Source of the DNA: Aralia elata
Taxonomy: Eukaryota > Streptophyta > Magnoliopsida > Apiales > Araliaceae
DNA length: 64,000 bases
Direction of reading: 5' to 3'
Assembly: GCA_034770075.1 (NCBI GenBank)
Contig: CM068377.1
Span: forward strand, 51,376,271 to 51,440,270
This document shows positions 12,243 through 24,004 of this stretch, piece after piece. Within the stretch, counting starts at the first letter, position 1. The number at the start of each line of letters is the position of its first letter. The position numbers and the translations under genes are program-made. The notes under the pieces are model-generated. The model was not told the DNA's origin. It did not search any database and saw only the letters and a list, made by a program, of their open reading frames with translations.

Positions 12243-13825
12243 AATAAAGATGTTTATTTTGATAAGGAATAGGATTGAACATATTTTATTTTCCAACAAT
12301 TTTAAGTTAAAAATAAAGGTGTTTATTTTAAACTTGAAATTGGTTTCCATATTAATTAAAATAAAGGAGTTTATTTTGATTTGGAATTTGATTAAAAATA
12401 AAGGAGTTTATTTTTATTCAAAAAATTGGATAAATTAAAATAAAAGAGTTTATTTTGATTTGGAATATGATTAAAATAAAGAAATTTATTTTAATTGAAA
12501 TTGGATTTCATGATAACTAATTATAGTTGAAATTGGATTCCATGATAACTAATTGGAGTTGAAATTGAATTTTATACTAACTAATATTGCCTATTAAATG
12601 ATATCAATGCATATATGGAATGATTTTATTATTCATGGGATGAATGTTATTTATTGATACATATAGAGATATGTATGATAATAAATAGGGATTGACCATG
12701 GACTATTGACCAATGTGTGATTGGATTTATTTTAGTGGATGCTTGAATGAATGGGTTTTATAAATGGGGTCTGCGTACCTCGTCTTCTCTAGTTTTTCCT
12801 TGATGTAAATTCTATCTTCCTCCTATGTACCTCCCCTTGACTGCTGATCAAGGTTTCTATTTATTGTAAATAGTTTATGTAATAGGTTTAGTTAGAATTA
12901 CTTGAAGAATTGGAGACAAAGGAGCAAGGAGCGCTTGAAGACCCGTTTGTAATGGAGCCCGGGTTTAAATGTAATAGTTATATTTAAATTTAATTCTTGC
13001 ACCCTAGGTTTGACCTTTTGGTTCACTTGGTGGCTCTAGTGAACCAAACTAGAATAAAAGTCCATAATCAATCCGGGTAGAATATAGTATTCTATATGTG
13101 CATGCTTGCTATGTATATATTATATATTATACAACATGCTTCGCATGTTAAATAATATGACGCGTATTTTATATATATATGTGCATGCGCGCTAAACAAG
13201 ATGAGACAAATAATAACAAACCCCTCAAAGAAATAATATTAAGTCCTAAGCGTTCAAAGATATTTGGAATATCGAACGTCGCCTTCTAGCATGGTAAAGC
13301 AATAGAGTATTAAATATTTAATATGAGTTTGTTGTGTCACCACAAGGCAAGTATTAAAATATTTAAGATGTTGTTTTATCACATTTGATGCTTATACATA
13401 GACTGAACGATGCTGTTTTGTTGTGTCACCACAAGGACAGTGTTTTTCTTTCGAATATATGGAAGTGCTAGGTTGGACTTAACTTGGATAATTTTGATTC
13501 GGATGTGTCACACTTGATCAAAATAATCTAAGAGGCAAATTGAAAGGAGTTACATAGTGATGTAATTGACAATAGTTGTCTACCTATTTATTTATATATC
13601 GTTTGTTGTGTCACACAAGGCTATATACATTTGAAATGGGATCCTTATTCTCACTAGCAAATCTTTAATTAGATTTGCCGAACTGTATATTGAGGGTAAT
13701 ATAGTTTGATGAAAATAGTGGGAGATACCAATTTAAAATAAAGGCCTAATTTATTTTGGTAATTAATTAAAATGAATGTATGCTGAAATGTTGTTAAATT
13801 ACAAATTCATTTATAGAATTTTACG

Positions 13826-14640
13826 ATGTCTAATTCACTATCACTGCATAGCATATTAGATGCTAATTAACCGGACCGAATTACACGGATTGGTTAAGAA
13901 ATTTGAGAATAGTTCTCAAGGCTGAAAAGCTATCTTATATCCTTAATATGCCTATCCCTGCAATGGTTGCAGACAATGCCTTAGAGGAAGAGATTGCTAC
14001 TTTTAGAAAGTGGCAAGATGATGCACAGTTGGCTCAATGCATCATGCTCGCATCCATGAGTAACGAGCTTCAGCGTCAGTATGAAACTATGGATGCTCCT
14101 ACTATACTCTTGCACCTTCAAGGAGTTGAGGGGTGAGGAAAGTAGGACTATTAGATATAAGATATCTAAGGAGCTCTTCCGATCTAGAATAACCGATGGC
14201 ACTACAGTATAGACAAATGTCCTCAAAATGATCAATCTGATTGAACAATTGGGACAACTGGGTTTTAATGGATGGAGAGTTGATCCAAGATTTGATCTTG
14301 CAATCACTTCCGGACTCTTTCTCACAAATTGTTGTGAATTTTCACATGAACAAGCTATATGTCAGCCTGCCTGAGTTGCTTAAACATGTTGAAAACTGTA
14401 AAGAGTCATTTTCTAACCAAGAAAGACCAAGTCTTACTAGTAGATGATTCTTCCAGGAAGCGGAAGAGGGCCAAAGGATCTTCTTAAAAGAAGAACAATT
14501 CAAAGAAGGTAAATGGAAAGGCAAAAACAAAGGACAATAAGAATAAGACTGATGTAGATAGCAAAGGAGTTTGCTTCCACTGCAATAAATTGGGATACTA
14601 GCAAGGAAACTGTAAGGAGAATCTTACAGAGGCTAACCAG
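13826..14640 (+). pseudogene. Element C gag remnant
   Basis: ATG at 13826 is followed within about 15 codons by a frameshift; the correct frame then gives TDWLRNLRIVLKAEKL, the usual start of a copia gag. A knuckle-like CFHCNKLGY segment (about 14572-14598) has lost the zinc-binding His (Tyr instead) and then meets a TAG, where related elements have Trp. Several other stops follow. Gag would package element RNA; this copy cannot. Confidence 0.75.
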
Positions 14641-14715
14641 AAGAGGCTTAGTGAAGCTTCGGTTACAGATATAGGTTTGTTCATGATTGAAATAAATTTT
14701 TCTATAAGTCAAGGT

Positions 14716-15660
14716 TCTACTTGGGTATTGGATACCGGTTGTAGTTCTCACGTATGCAATCCAATGCAGAGACTAAGCAGAAGTAGAAAGCTAAACTAAG
14801 AGTAAGTAATCTTATGTGTAGGAATGGAGCAAAGGTTGCTGCATTAACCATAGGAACTTATAGTTTAGCATTGCCTACGGGCAAGTCTATTAAGTTAATA
14901 AGTTGTTATTATGTTCCAGTTCTCTTTAGAAACATTATTACTTCCGTTGTTGGACAAGGAAGGTTTTGGTATTATATTTAAGAACAATTGTTGTTCTATT
15001 TATAATGATAATGTTTTGTATGAAACTGAAATATCACTTGATAGACTTTGTAAACTTGACTTACATGAAAAATAATTTTGCAAATTGAACAAACTAATAA
15101 AAGAAAAGGAGATGGTCATTCAAAGAGTTGAATATGTGTATTTGATGAAATACAAGTCTGAATCATTTGAAATGTTCAAAGAATTCAGAAGTGAAACATA
15201 TTGACAGAGTATTAAGATATTTTGATCAGATCGAGGAAAGAATACTTGTACAATGAGTTTCTAGATCATCTCAAAATGGTATTTTCTCATAATGGACACT
15301 TCCTGATACGCAATAATTGATTGGTGTATCTAAAAGGAGAAATTGTACCTTGTTGAACATGGTGCAGTCCATAATGATTTTTACCGACATTCTAGTATCC
15401 ATCTGGAGTTATGCCCTAGAAACGACTGCATATCTACAAAATAAGGTAACCTCAAAAATCTGGCCCCAAGACTCCATAAAAGTTATGTATAGGGAGGATT
15501 CCTAATCTTAAGTATGTTAAGATAAGGGTTGTCCAGCTTATGTGAAAAGGTTTCAAAGATAAGTTTGGGACAAAATCTGACAAGTGCAGACTTGTGGGAT
15601 ATCCTAAAGTAAGTTTAGGGTATTATTATTATAATCCTACACACTGCCTTCTTAGATAAA
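14716..15660 (+). pseudogene. Element C protease and integrase remnants
   Basis: The aspartic protease active site is visible as TWVLDTGCSSHVCN (about 14719-14760). Integrase pieces follow out of frame; YALETTAYLQNKV (about 15410-15450) is the end of the core domain. There are many stops. The order gag, protease, integrase, RT is that of Ty1/copia. Confidence 0.7.
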
Positions 15661-15661
15661 G

Positions 15662-17200
15662 GTGTTTCTCATTGAAGGAGCTAGTGGGAGGGTAAAAGAT
15701 CTTGAAGGAGTTCAAGAACCACAAAGCACTTTAAGTCGAATCGAGGAACCTGTAGATAGACCTATTGTACCACAACCGAATCGTAAATCTGGAAGAGTAC
15801 CGAAGATACCTGGGAGGTATGGATTCATCATAGAGGATGATGATGAGGTACGCATCATAGAGGATGATGATCCAGTTATATACGATGAGGCTATGAGTAG
15901 AAGACACTCAGAGAAATGGCAGATGGCCATAAAATCCGAAATGGACTCTATGTATAAGAACCAAGTATAGACTCTGGTATATATGGGTCTTTAAGAGAAA
16001 GACTGAGGCAAATGGCAAGGTAGAGACCTATAAGACCAGACCTGTTTAAAAGGTTTTTCAAGTCAAGGAGTTGACTGTGATAAAACCTTACTATCGGGTA
16101 ATGCTCAAGTCCATTTGGATTTTGCTTGTGATTGCAGCTTATTACGAAATCTGACAAAATGGATGTGGAGACGTCCTTCCTCAATGAAGGTTTGAGGAGA
16201 ATGTATGTATGATACAGCCAGAGGAATTTGTTTCAAAGGTTGAAGCAAATCGTGTTTTAAGCTACAATGATCCATTTATGGATTGAAGCAAGCTTCTCAA
16301 AGATGGAACATTCGTTTTTGATGAGATAATCAAAAGAGTTTGATTTTATCAAAAACGAGAATGAACCTAGTGTGTACAAAAGGTCAGTGGGAGTACTGTG
16401 ACATTCCTAGTATTATATGTTGATATATTACTGATAATGAATGACACACCAATGCTACAATCAGTAAAGATAAAATTGTCTAAACATTCCTCCATGAATA
16501 ACTTGGGAGGAGCATCTTATAAATTGGGGATATAAATCTATATAGATAGATTTAAAAGGATGTTCGGCTTGACCCAATGAACATATATTCATTCGATGCT
16601 AAAGGCGTTTAGCATGGCAAACTCTAAGAGAGGTCTCATGATGATGAGCCATGGAGTGTATCTCTCTAAAATTATCCCTAAATTGAAAGAGAGATCGCAT
16701 GAGTTACTGTCATGTATGCAATGAATATACAAGGCCTGATGTTGATCAGACATATTCTGGAGAAGATTACTGTAAGACAATGATAAACATCTTTAGGTAC
16801 TTAACCGGTACTGAAGATGTGATCATGATTCATGGTAGGTCTGAATTAAAACTAGAGGGCTAAACAGACTCAAGTTTTTTCAGACTGACCAAGACGATAA
16901 CAAATCCACTTTAAGGTAAATCGTTACCTTGAAAGGTGGTGCAGTGAATTGGAAAAGTTCCAAACAGCAAAGAGTTGCTGGTTTAATGACAAAGACAAAG
17001 TATATAGCTGTAAATGAAGCTGCAAGTTGATTGTTTGGATGAAAAGTTCATTACAGAACTAGGAATAGTTCCTAAGTCTCATCTTGGATTCAAACATGTG
17101 TTGCGGCACTTTCATTTGATTAGTAAAATCATTGAAAGAAGAAAAGTCACTATAGAGATAGTGGACTCTCGAGAACAACATTGCATATCCATCTACTGAA
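15662..17200 (+). pseudogene. Element C reverse transcriptase and RNase H remnants
   Basis: The RT start is open to 15970 (the segment EKWQMAIKSEMDSMY). KQASQRWN (about 16288-16311) is the conserved copia block. The catalytic motif, normally YVDD, reads YVD-I (about 16417-16430) because one codon is missing. The RNase H end shows TKTKYIAVNEAA (about 16990-17025). Stops occur throughout. Confidence 0.75.
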
Positions 17201-17285
17201 GCTTTATCCAACAGCAGGATAATCGTCACTTAGAGAAGAAGGGTATTAGATACCATGGCAATTGGCTTTAGTGCAAGTGGGAGAT

Positions 17286-19085
17286 TGAAAGTAGTATGTA
17301 CACAAGCCAATCATATTTGATATGATGTAGCATATACTTTGTAATCTTATTCGTTTGTTAAAGGCATTTTACTTTATCTACATGGTGCTGTTATATTAAA
17401 TGTGATAAACCCATAGTTTTGAGCAATGTTTTTAGAATCATGATGGTGATCATGCTAATGAGATCTAAATTCTAGATAGCTCACAAACTAAAATTGTTCC
17501 TAATCGTTGGATTACTAAAAAGGGGATTAGTGAATCCGGATAGATTAGTACATACGTTGCTTGCTCTTATGAAGAGGATGATTGATCTCATAATCATTTG
17601 TGTGGAGACACTAAAGCAAGTATGTAGGTGCTTATTAGAGAATAAGTTCACTGAACGTGGCTCGCTAAGGAATACCTAATGGAGTTTTACTCGCCTGTCA
17701 ATAGGAATTCCTCTAGTGATAGTAGTACAAGTGATCCTTGGACTTGAGATCATCATAGTATCTTGTATATGATGAGTTATACTTTGACATGTCCCTTAAG
17801 ACCTTTAGGGTATATCAAAGGGTATGATTGGGTATAATAAGTTATACATGGAGATAGGTGAATGATCAATAAAGAATCTACCACTTCTAGTAGAAGGAGA
17901 GAATGTCCTATGTGATTCGATAAATGACGACTCAAAAGTCTTTGGCCAAAGCAGAATGAAATTAGAAAGGAGTTTCTAATTTGCATTAATTAGAGTTGTG
18001 CATTTGAGAATCGAAATACATATAATTAAATAAAATAAGACTTGACAGTAATTCCATGTCTTATATTTAATTGGGACATTGTATGGTAGAAGGATTGAAT
18101 TGTACGGTAACTATGCACTGAAAGGTTCTTTTATGATTAATGTTGAAATCTATATTATCTGGAAAGTCGTTGATCGCTAAGGGGGCTTACCCTTATTGTA
18201 GAATAAATATTATTTATTTAAATAAATTAAATAGTTTAATTTATTTATTTAAATAAGATTAGAATTGTTCTAATTGATTTATTCACAACCGGTTTAATAT
18301 GGAGAACCTAAAGGGTCACACCGCAAAAGGAAAATATTTATTTAAGAAGTAAATGGCATAATTGTAATAATAAGTTAAGTGTATTTAATTTAGTCTATGG
18401 AGATAGAATAAATTAAATAGCTTAATATTTATTATTTAATATTTTAGAAATATTAAATATAAATTAATAAGAGGAGTCTTATTATTATTATTACTATTAC
18501 TATTATTTAATTCCTAATAGGGATTGAGAATTAATTAATAGAAGTACTCTCACATGAATTCCTAATTGGATTAGGAGTTTAATTTAATTAAAGGAGTTTA
18601 ATTAGAATAGAAACCCTAATCCTAAATAGTTTAGGGAAGGGTTTTCCTACATCTATAAATAAGAGAAGTCTTATCATAGATTAGGGTTACACACTCTTGC
18701 ATAAGAATTGTAGAGAGTACTTACAATTTCTATAGAGATAGAAACTAGGGTTTTGCCAACACCCATCTTCTTGAACAAGTATTATTCCTTGGTGGATCAC
18801 CTCTAGAGGCCAAACACTTGGGTGGCTAACGTTGATCAAAGGAAGGAATTTAATCGGTGGAATTCAAGGAGAACGCGAAGGAATTGGAGGTGAACTTGTA
18901 CCTGAGGAAGCTAGAATTCTACAAGGGTATAATTCTTATTCTCCATCTCTTTCGTTTAATTAATAATTGTGCATAAAGAAAGATCATGGTGATGGTTTGT
19001 ATAAAATTTTAAAATCTGATTTTATCGCGCTTCCGCACTATTTATGTAATTTGATTGCATATTCGCGCTATGTACAAACCTAACA
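17286..19085 (+). repeat. 3' LTR of element C
   Basis: Same length (1800) as the 5' LTR. It is preceded by the purine tract AGTGGGAGAT at 17276-17285 and followed by the target duplication ACTGC. By-eye differences from the 5' LTR are AGTAATAC/AGTAGTAC, AGTAAAAG/AGTAGAAG and CTTTAGCC/CTTTGGCC. Confidence 0.93.
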
Positions 19086-20066
19086 ACTGCCCCATAACCG
19101 CCAAGGGATGATAAGTCGCCACGCCCCTCAAGCCAGAAATAAGGATGAAATCAAAGGTGGGCACATGAGTCGAGAAGCTCATGAAGGAGCAATAACCCGA
19201 ATAGATCAAGAGATGAAAGGGCTCCTCAATAGCCGATAAGAATTCTGTCCAGGAAGCCGCATCAATACAACTCACGGGACGGAACGAAAATTGCATGGCT
19301 ATGTCGTGGCTGAAGCAAAACCCATAGCGACGGAAATGACCGATGGGGCTGAGATGGCTCATAAACCATACATACAATAAAACAAAGCTCCCTCTGAATA
19401 CTTTGCCTCGGAAAGACTGACAATATGAGGCTGACATGTAGGTGTCTGCTAGTATCATGGGAATTATGGTGTGATCCTCCTGAAGGGCTCTAGTGGCCGC
19501 AATAACTCGCATATCCAACAGATCGGATCCGGCTGGCAGATACAAAACTGAGATAACACAAGCCATCAAAACATCTACTCTCGAAGCGCCCTAGCTCTCC
19601 TCAGATACGGAAAAATCACCAGAGAATAGATGAAAACTGTCGGGTGAACTGAATCGGTCAATCAGGAAATGAAGGGGAACTAGATGGTCTGATGTGATCA
19701 CCGATAACAGGACTGTCCTCCGCAAACCAGTAAAAGTCAAGAACTGATGGCGCATGGGACCAGCTGTGACCCTGGCACAAGAACCATCCAAAGAGAAGCC
19801 AGTAAAGCGAGCATACTCCTCGAGAGTAGGGGTCAGCTCCATTGTCCCTAATCTGAACACCTGACGGGCAGGGGCCCAATAGCTCAGAATACCCTCCACA
19901 AAGCCCGCTGGCACCTGAAAAGATAATAAGGACCAGGAATATCCCAGAAGACCATCTGCGATAACCCTTCGGCCGGCGACAAACTGTCCAACTAGCGGAA
20001 AAGCCTACCAACCAACCCGGTGGGAGGACCGAGATCCAAACGTACCACGGCGGCTGGTGACGACAT
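19086..20066 (-). pseudogene. Element A antisense ORF 2, 5' part (DUF7745-like)
   Basis: On the minus strand a TTTTTCACAG-type acceptor is followed by ATG at 20066-20064. The reading shifts frame near 19915 and continues as a 107-codon stretch holding FRLGTMELTPTLEEYARF, then a stop at 19591-19593, then a 175-codon open stretch (19569-19042; 19085 and below is LTR sequence of element C) with IIPMILADTY. The blocks L-x-PTLEEY and MILADTY are those I associate with a plant retroelement protein family of unknown role (DUF7745 type). Element C cut it at 19085. At least one frameshift and two or three stops make it a pseudogene. Confidence 0.6.
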
Positions 20067-20278
20067 CTGTGAAAAATAGTGTCAAAAAGACTATGCAGGG
20101 GTCATTATCTATCCATGAATAAAAAACATGCATCATACAGTTAATAATAAGGTAATTGAATTGTCATAATGATAAAACTGTGCATAAATAAATAAAGGAG
20201 TTCAATACATAGTGCATGAAATGGAAAAAAAGAAATTGAACAGGTTCAAATACAAAAAAGGCCCTATCCTATCATGAT

Positions 20279-22239
20279 CTAATCAAAAGTAATATCGTCT
20301 ATGAAGTCGGGATCTTCAAACTGATCCCCTGGAGTAGAAGTCGAAGTCGAAGCCCCGAAGTTAATATCTGGGGTATATGGGGGCACTGGGGCATCAGATG
20401 AGCTCGGGCCTGCATCGAAACCCGCCCTGTCAGGGTCATACGCATAAGCATCCTCTGGGGTCCGGCCTAACACCCGAAGATATAAGGATAGCTGGTCCAC
20501 CTGGCGGGTCAGAGTAGCAATCTGCTCAGCATGTGTAGGAGCCCAAACACAGGTAGCCCAATCAGTCATCATCACCGATCCAGGGACCATATCCCCGAGG
20601 AAGAATATGGCCCGAGTCTGAGGACCAATAGTGCGGGGCACCCACCAGGTACGGAAGGCCTCACTCGTGCTGGGACCTGAAGAAAGTGTCAGGCTATCCT
20701 CTCCCTCCAGCATAATCTCTGAGGGCTGAGAGTCCACCGGCCAGGATGTAGTGAGGGGGAGGGAATGCGGAATACGGATCTCTCCAGTCACGCATCTGAA
20801 TGCACGCTCTCCCAAATACATCACCCATCCTCCAACACTCTGCAAAGTAAGGCGACGGGTGGAAAGTGCAAACTCTGGGCCGGAAGGATATCCATCTGTA
20901 AACCCCACAGTCAGATGCTCAGAGAGATAAGGAGTCCAAACGACCTCAGCAGCGGTGATCAACTCCACCTGAATACGGCAGTGGGCGAAGCTGCCAGACA
21001 CCGGGACCTCCTCCAAAGTACTGTGGTGCCACCGCCGACCCCTGGGATAGGTATCCAGACCGAGAGTCGTGACAGGCCTCAGGCATGGGAGTCGTTCGTA
21101 CGCCCAGAACTGTGAACAGAGACAAGGAACGACATGAGTAACCGGCAAATGCAGAGAAGGGAAACGAAATGATAGGAAGTGCAGTAAGAAAAGAAGACTT
21201 ACTAGCAGAAAGGGGTAAAACCCAAGCCAAGCGTCTGTCTCTCCCTCTGAGCGAAGACGGAGACCATGGAGGAAATAGGCGAAAGTGAAGGACCCCAGTC
21301 ATAATCCCCGATCCGATCCACATCCCTGATGGCTCCGACAACGCTGAAGTGAATGGTGGAAGAGTTGTTCCCTAGGAAACAACCCCTCATAATTGTCAGG
21401 AACAGACGCCGGAGCAGAATGTCACGAGTAGCTCGGTCTGCAGGGAAGGGCGTCGCATAGATACCTCCAACAGCATCAACAGCCAATGCTCCGGACCGAA
21501 TGTTGCGGGCCTTGAAGACCCGGTCCTCGGCGGCGAAACCCAATAGAGATCGGACCTCCGCTGGAGTAATATCGAGATCTAGGGGAACACGGACCCCGGT
21601 GAACTCGATGCCGGTAATGTACCTCCAATCCCAAGGAGTCAGCACAACCTCGCAGTCCAAGAGATGAAGGGACTGGGTCTGGTGGAACCATCGCTCAGAC
21701 AAAGCGCTCATATAACCCCATGGGCACTGACGGGGAATGATGATGAAGAAAGAACGAAAACCCCGGGAGTCCACCACCGTGCGGTAATCAGCGTGCAGTG
21801 TTGTGTAGAGGGAATAGATGTTAAACCAGTTACCCCTCGGCTGAGTGAACTCGGGCACCTGTGACAATCACTAATGGATCAGTCCAGATATGAACAGAGA
21901 TTGGGAATGAATTTAGAGGAGTAATGAGTATACCTCATTAGCGACGAGAAATGCTGAGGGGTGACGGCTAAGATCTCGACCCAACAGATCGGGCACTTGG
22001 ACAAAGGCACCGGGTAGAGCGCGGCGAGTAGAGGAAGCTGGTGTGCCGGAGGGCGGCCCCTCTGCCTCAATGTCTGGAAGAACAGCCTCGTCAACCTCAG
22101 GATAATCAGGCCGGACGACAGCCTCCGCCAGTCGGCGAGCCTGGCGAGTCCGAGTCAAAACCGGGGCAGGTGCAGCCCTACGGCGGCGAACACCCGAGGT
22201 ACGAGGTGCAGTGGAGCTGCTGGGAGCGTCAGGATCCAT
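20279..22239 (-). pseudogene. Element A antisense ORF 1: plant mobile domain (PMD) protein, three exons, one frameshift
   Basis: Gene model on the minus strand: exon 1 22239-21934, exon 2 21858-21203, exon 3 21109-20279. Donors are GTATAC and GTAAGT; acceptors are GTCACAG and TTCACAG. Exon 1 is Arg/Pro-rich and exons 2-3 carry blocks typical of the aminotransferase-like plant mobile domain (LTPWDWRYITG, AYFLHGL, FWAYERLPCLRP). The frame closes across both introns only if one base is restored in the CCCC run at 21293-21296, just after IGDYDWG; exon 2 is 656 bases, one short of a multiple of three. The C-terminus is acidic. PMD proteins are known both as host silencing factors (MAIN/MAIL family) and as passengers in Tat elements. 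Here the setting, antisense between pol and 3' LTR, points to a passenger. Confidence 0.7.
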
Positions 22240-23065
22240 AGCTGAAACGACACAGTAGAAGAATGAGGTACATTATATTTCGAATTATATCACAAACATT
22301 TTATTTGCCTATCTTCATCGTAGAATTAATGCAGCATGATGCATGGTTACTATATATGCATAAATTAGATTTTAGTGGGACTCTAGTTTAAAAAAAATCG
22401 GCAGAGTTTCGTCTATAAAATGAGCATCCCATGCATAGCCGGGCAAGTTTTCAATTAACCTAAGCCACAACAGATCAAAATTGCATTTTAAATGGTTAAT
22501 TACGACATCAAGATGACCATAATGCATGCTCTCTTTCAAAAAATGACAAGTATGTATGACTTGCATCATGAACATAGAATATGACTCGCACAGTTGAGAC
22601 ATAACATATACATGCAATGATACATGGCATAGCATTTCAAAGCATATATTTCTATCTCTAAACATCCAAAATAGCAAATGTATAGCGAAACATTGACGAG
22701 ATAAGAAAACAATCGGTCAAAATGTTACCCGTAGCGTGTAGATCGATCTAACCGGAGCGGTTTTTGCGAAAAGGTTGAAAAAATCGGCAAAAGGGACGTA
22801 TGAAGGTGCAAAATCGCGAAAAGGAACAATGGGTAAAGGCTGAAAACGACAGATCTGGGGAGGGGCGAATGGATTAAAAAAAGCCGATCTTGGTCGCAGA
22901 TCAATCTGCGGCTGGGTCCGATGCTTGCTCCTTGTTCTCCTTTGCAAAATTGGTCAATTTTAAAATCCATTTGACTTGGTATGTGAGAATAAAAAATACG
23001 AGATTTCGACCAATCGGGTGTGGAACCCGACGAATCAATTTGTCGGGGTGGGACCTGGCAGGAAC
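22240..23065. other. Spacer upstream of antisense ORF 1 in element A
   Basis: No ORF with support. This is the likely promoter side of the antisense gene. It carries one copy of the dispersed 18-base near-palindrome at 22894-22911 (TCGCAGATCAATCTGCGG). Confidence 0.4.
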
Positions 23066-23080
23066 GAGGTGATTTACGAA

Positions 23081-23770
23081 ACGATCAACCGGAAACGAGA
23101 CCTGGTGCCGACGAGACGATCAACCGGAGACGAGACCCGGTGCCGACGAAACGATCAACCGAAAACGAGACCCGGTGCAGACGAGTCAACCAATCGGAGA
23201 CGAGAACCGATACAGACGAGTCGATCAACCGGAAACGAGATCCGGTGCCGACGAGACGATCAACCAGAAACGAGATCCGGTGCCGACGAGACGATCAACC
23301 GGAGACGAGACCCGGTGCCGACGAGACAATCAACCGGAGACGAGACCCGGTGCCGACGAGACGATCAACCGGAAACGAGACCTAGTGTAGATGAGTCGAC
23401 CAATCGGAGACGAGAACCGGTACAAGCGAGTCGACCAACCAGAAACGAGACCCGGTGCTGACGAGACGATCAACCGGAGACGAGACCCGGTGCCGACGAG
23501 ACGATCAACCGGAAACGAGACCCGGTGCAGACGAGTCGACCAATCGGAGACGAGAACCGATACAGACGAGTCGACCAATCGGAGACGAGAACCGATACAG
23601 GCGAGTCGACCAACTGGAAACGAGACCCGGTGCCGACGAGACGATCAACCGGAAACGAGACCCGGTGCATATGAGTCGACCAATCGGAGACGAGAACCGA
23701 TATAGACGAGTCGACCAATCGGAGACGAGAACCGATACAGGCGAGTCGACCAATCGGAGACAAGAACCGA
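23081..23770 (+). repeat. 35-bp tandem repeat array (about 20 units) before the 3' LTR of element A
   Basis: Units of about 35 bases start at 23081, 23116 and 23151 and continue to about 23770. Two variants alternate in blocks: one built on ACGATCAACCGGAAACGAGA and one on TCGACCAATCGGAGACGAGA. Because 35 is not a multiple of three, long open frames appear on both strands; these are by-products, not genes. Hypervariable tandem arrays in this position are known in Tat/Ogre elements and can seed satellite DNA. Confidence 0.92.
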
Positions 23771-23990
23771 TCAGCAATTGAGTCCTGTTGAGATCGATAC
23801 TCACAATAAATTTACGATTGCATGATGCATCGACACCTTTACGAATGTTTGCATGCCTTGCATCTTGTGTTGCATCATAAGCTATATGTGCTGCATCATG
23901 TATGTACTGTCATTCTTATGCACCGTCATTCATGCATCGGGTGTCTACTTCTTTACCATGTTCATTTCATTTAACATTTCATAAACATGA

Positions 23991-24004
23991 TAAAGAGGGC
24001 CAGC
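23991..24004 (+). other. Polypurine tract of element A
   Basis: TAAAGAGGGCCAGC directly before the TGTAGACACCC start of the LTR. The purine-rich core AAAGAGGG is the likely plus-strand primer. Confidence 0.55.

Larger units (their letters stand above)
9909..19085 (+). mobile_element. Ty1/copia element C, full length, 5-bp TSD ACTGC
   Basis: Two 1800-base direct repeats (9909-11708 and 17286-19085) start TGAAAG and end TAACA. ACTGC flanks the element at 9904-9908 and 19086-19090. An iMet-type primer site follows the left LTR and a purine tract (AGTGGGAGAT) precedes the right one. The LTRs differ at only about three positions by eye, all A/G, which means a very recent insertion. The coding region is full of stops and frameshifts, so the copy was probably moved by proteins of a relative. 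Confidence 0.95.

Noticed and set aside
22976..23804. Several long overlapping ORFs rich in RDDQPETR or similar
   Set aside because: They arise from the 35-base tandem array, appear on both strands and in every frame, and match no protein family.
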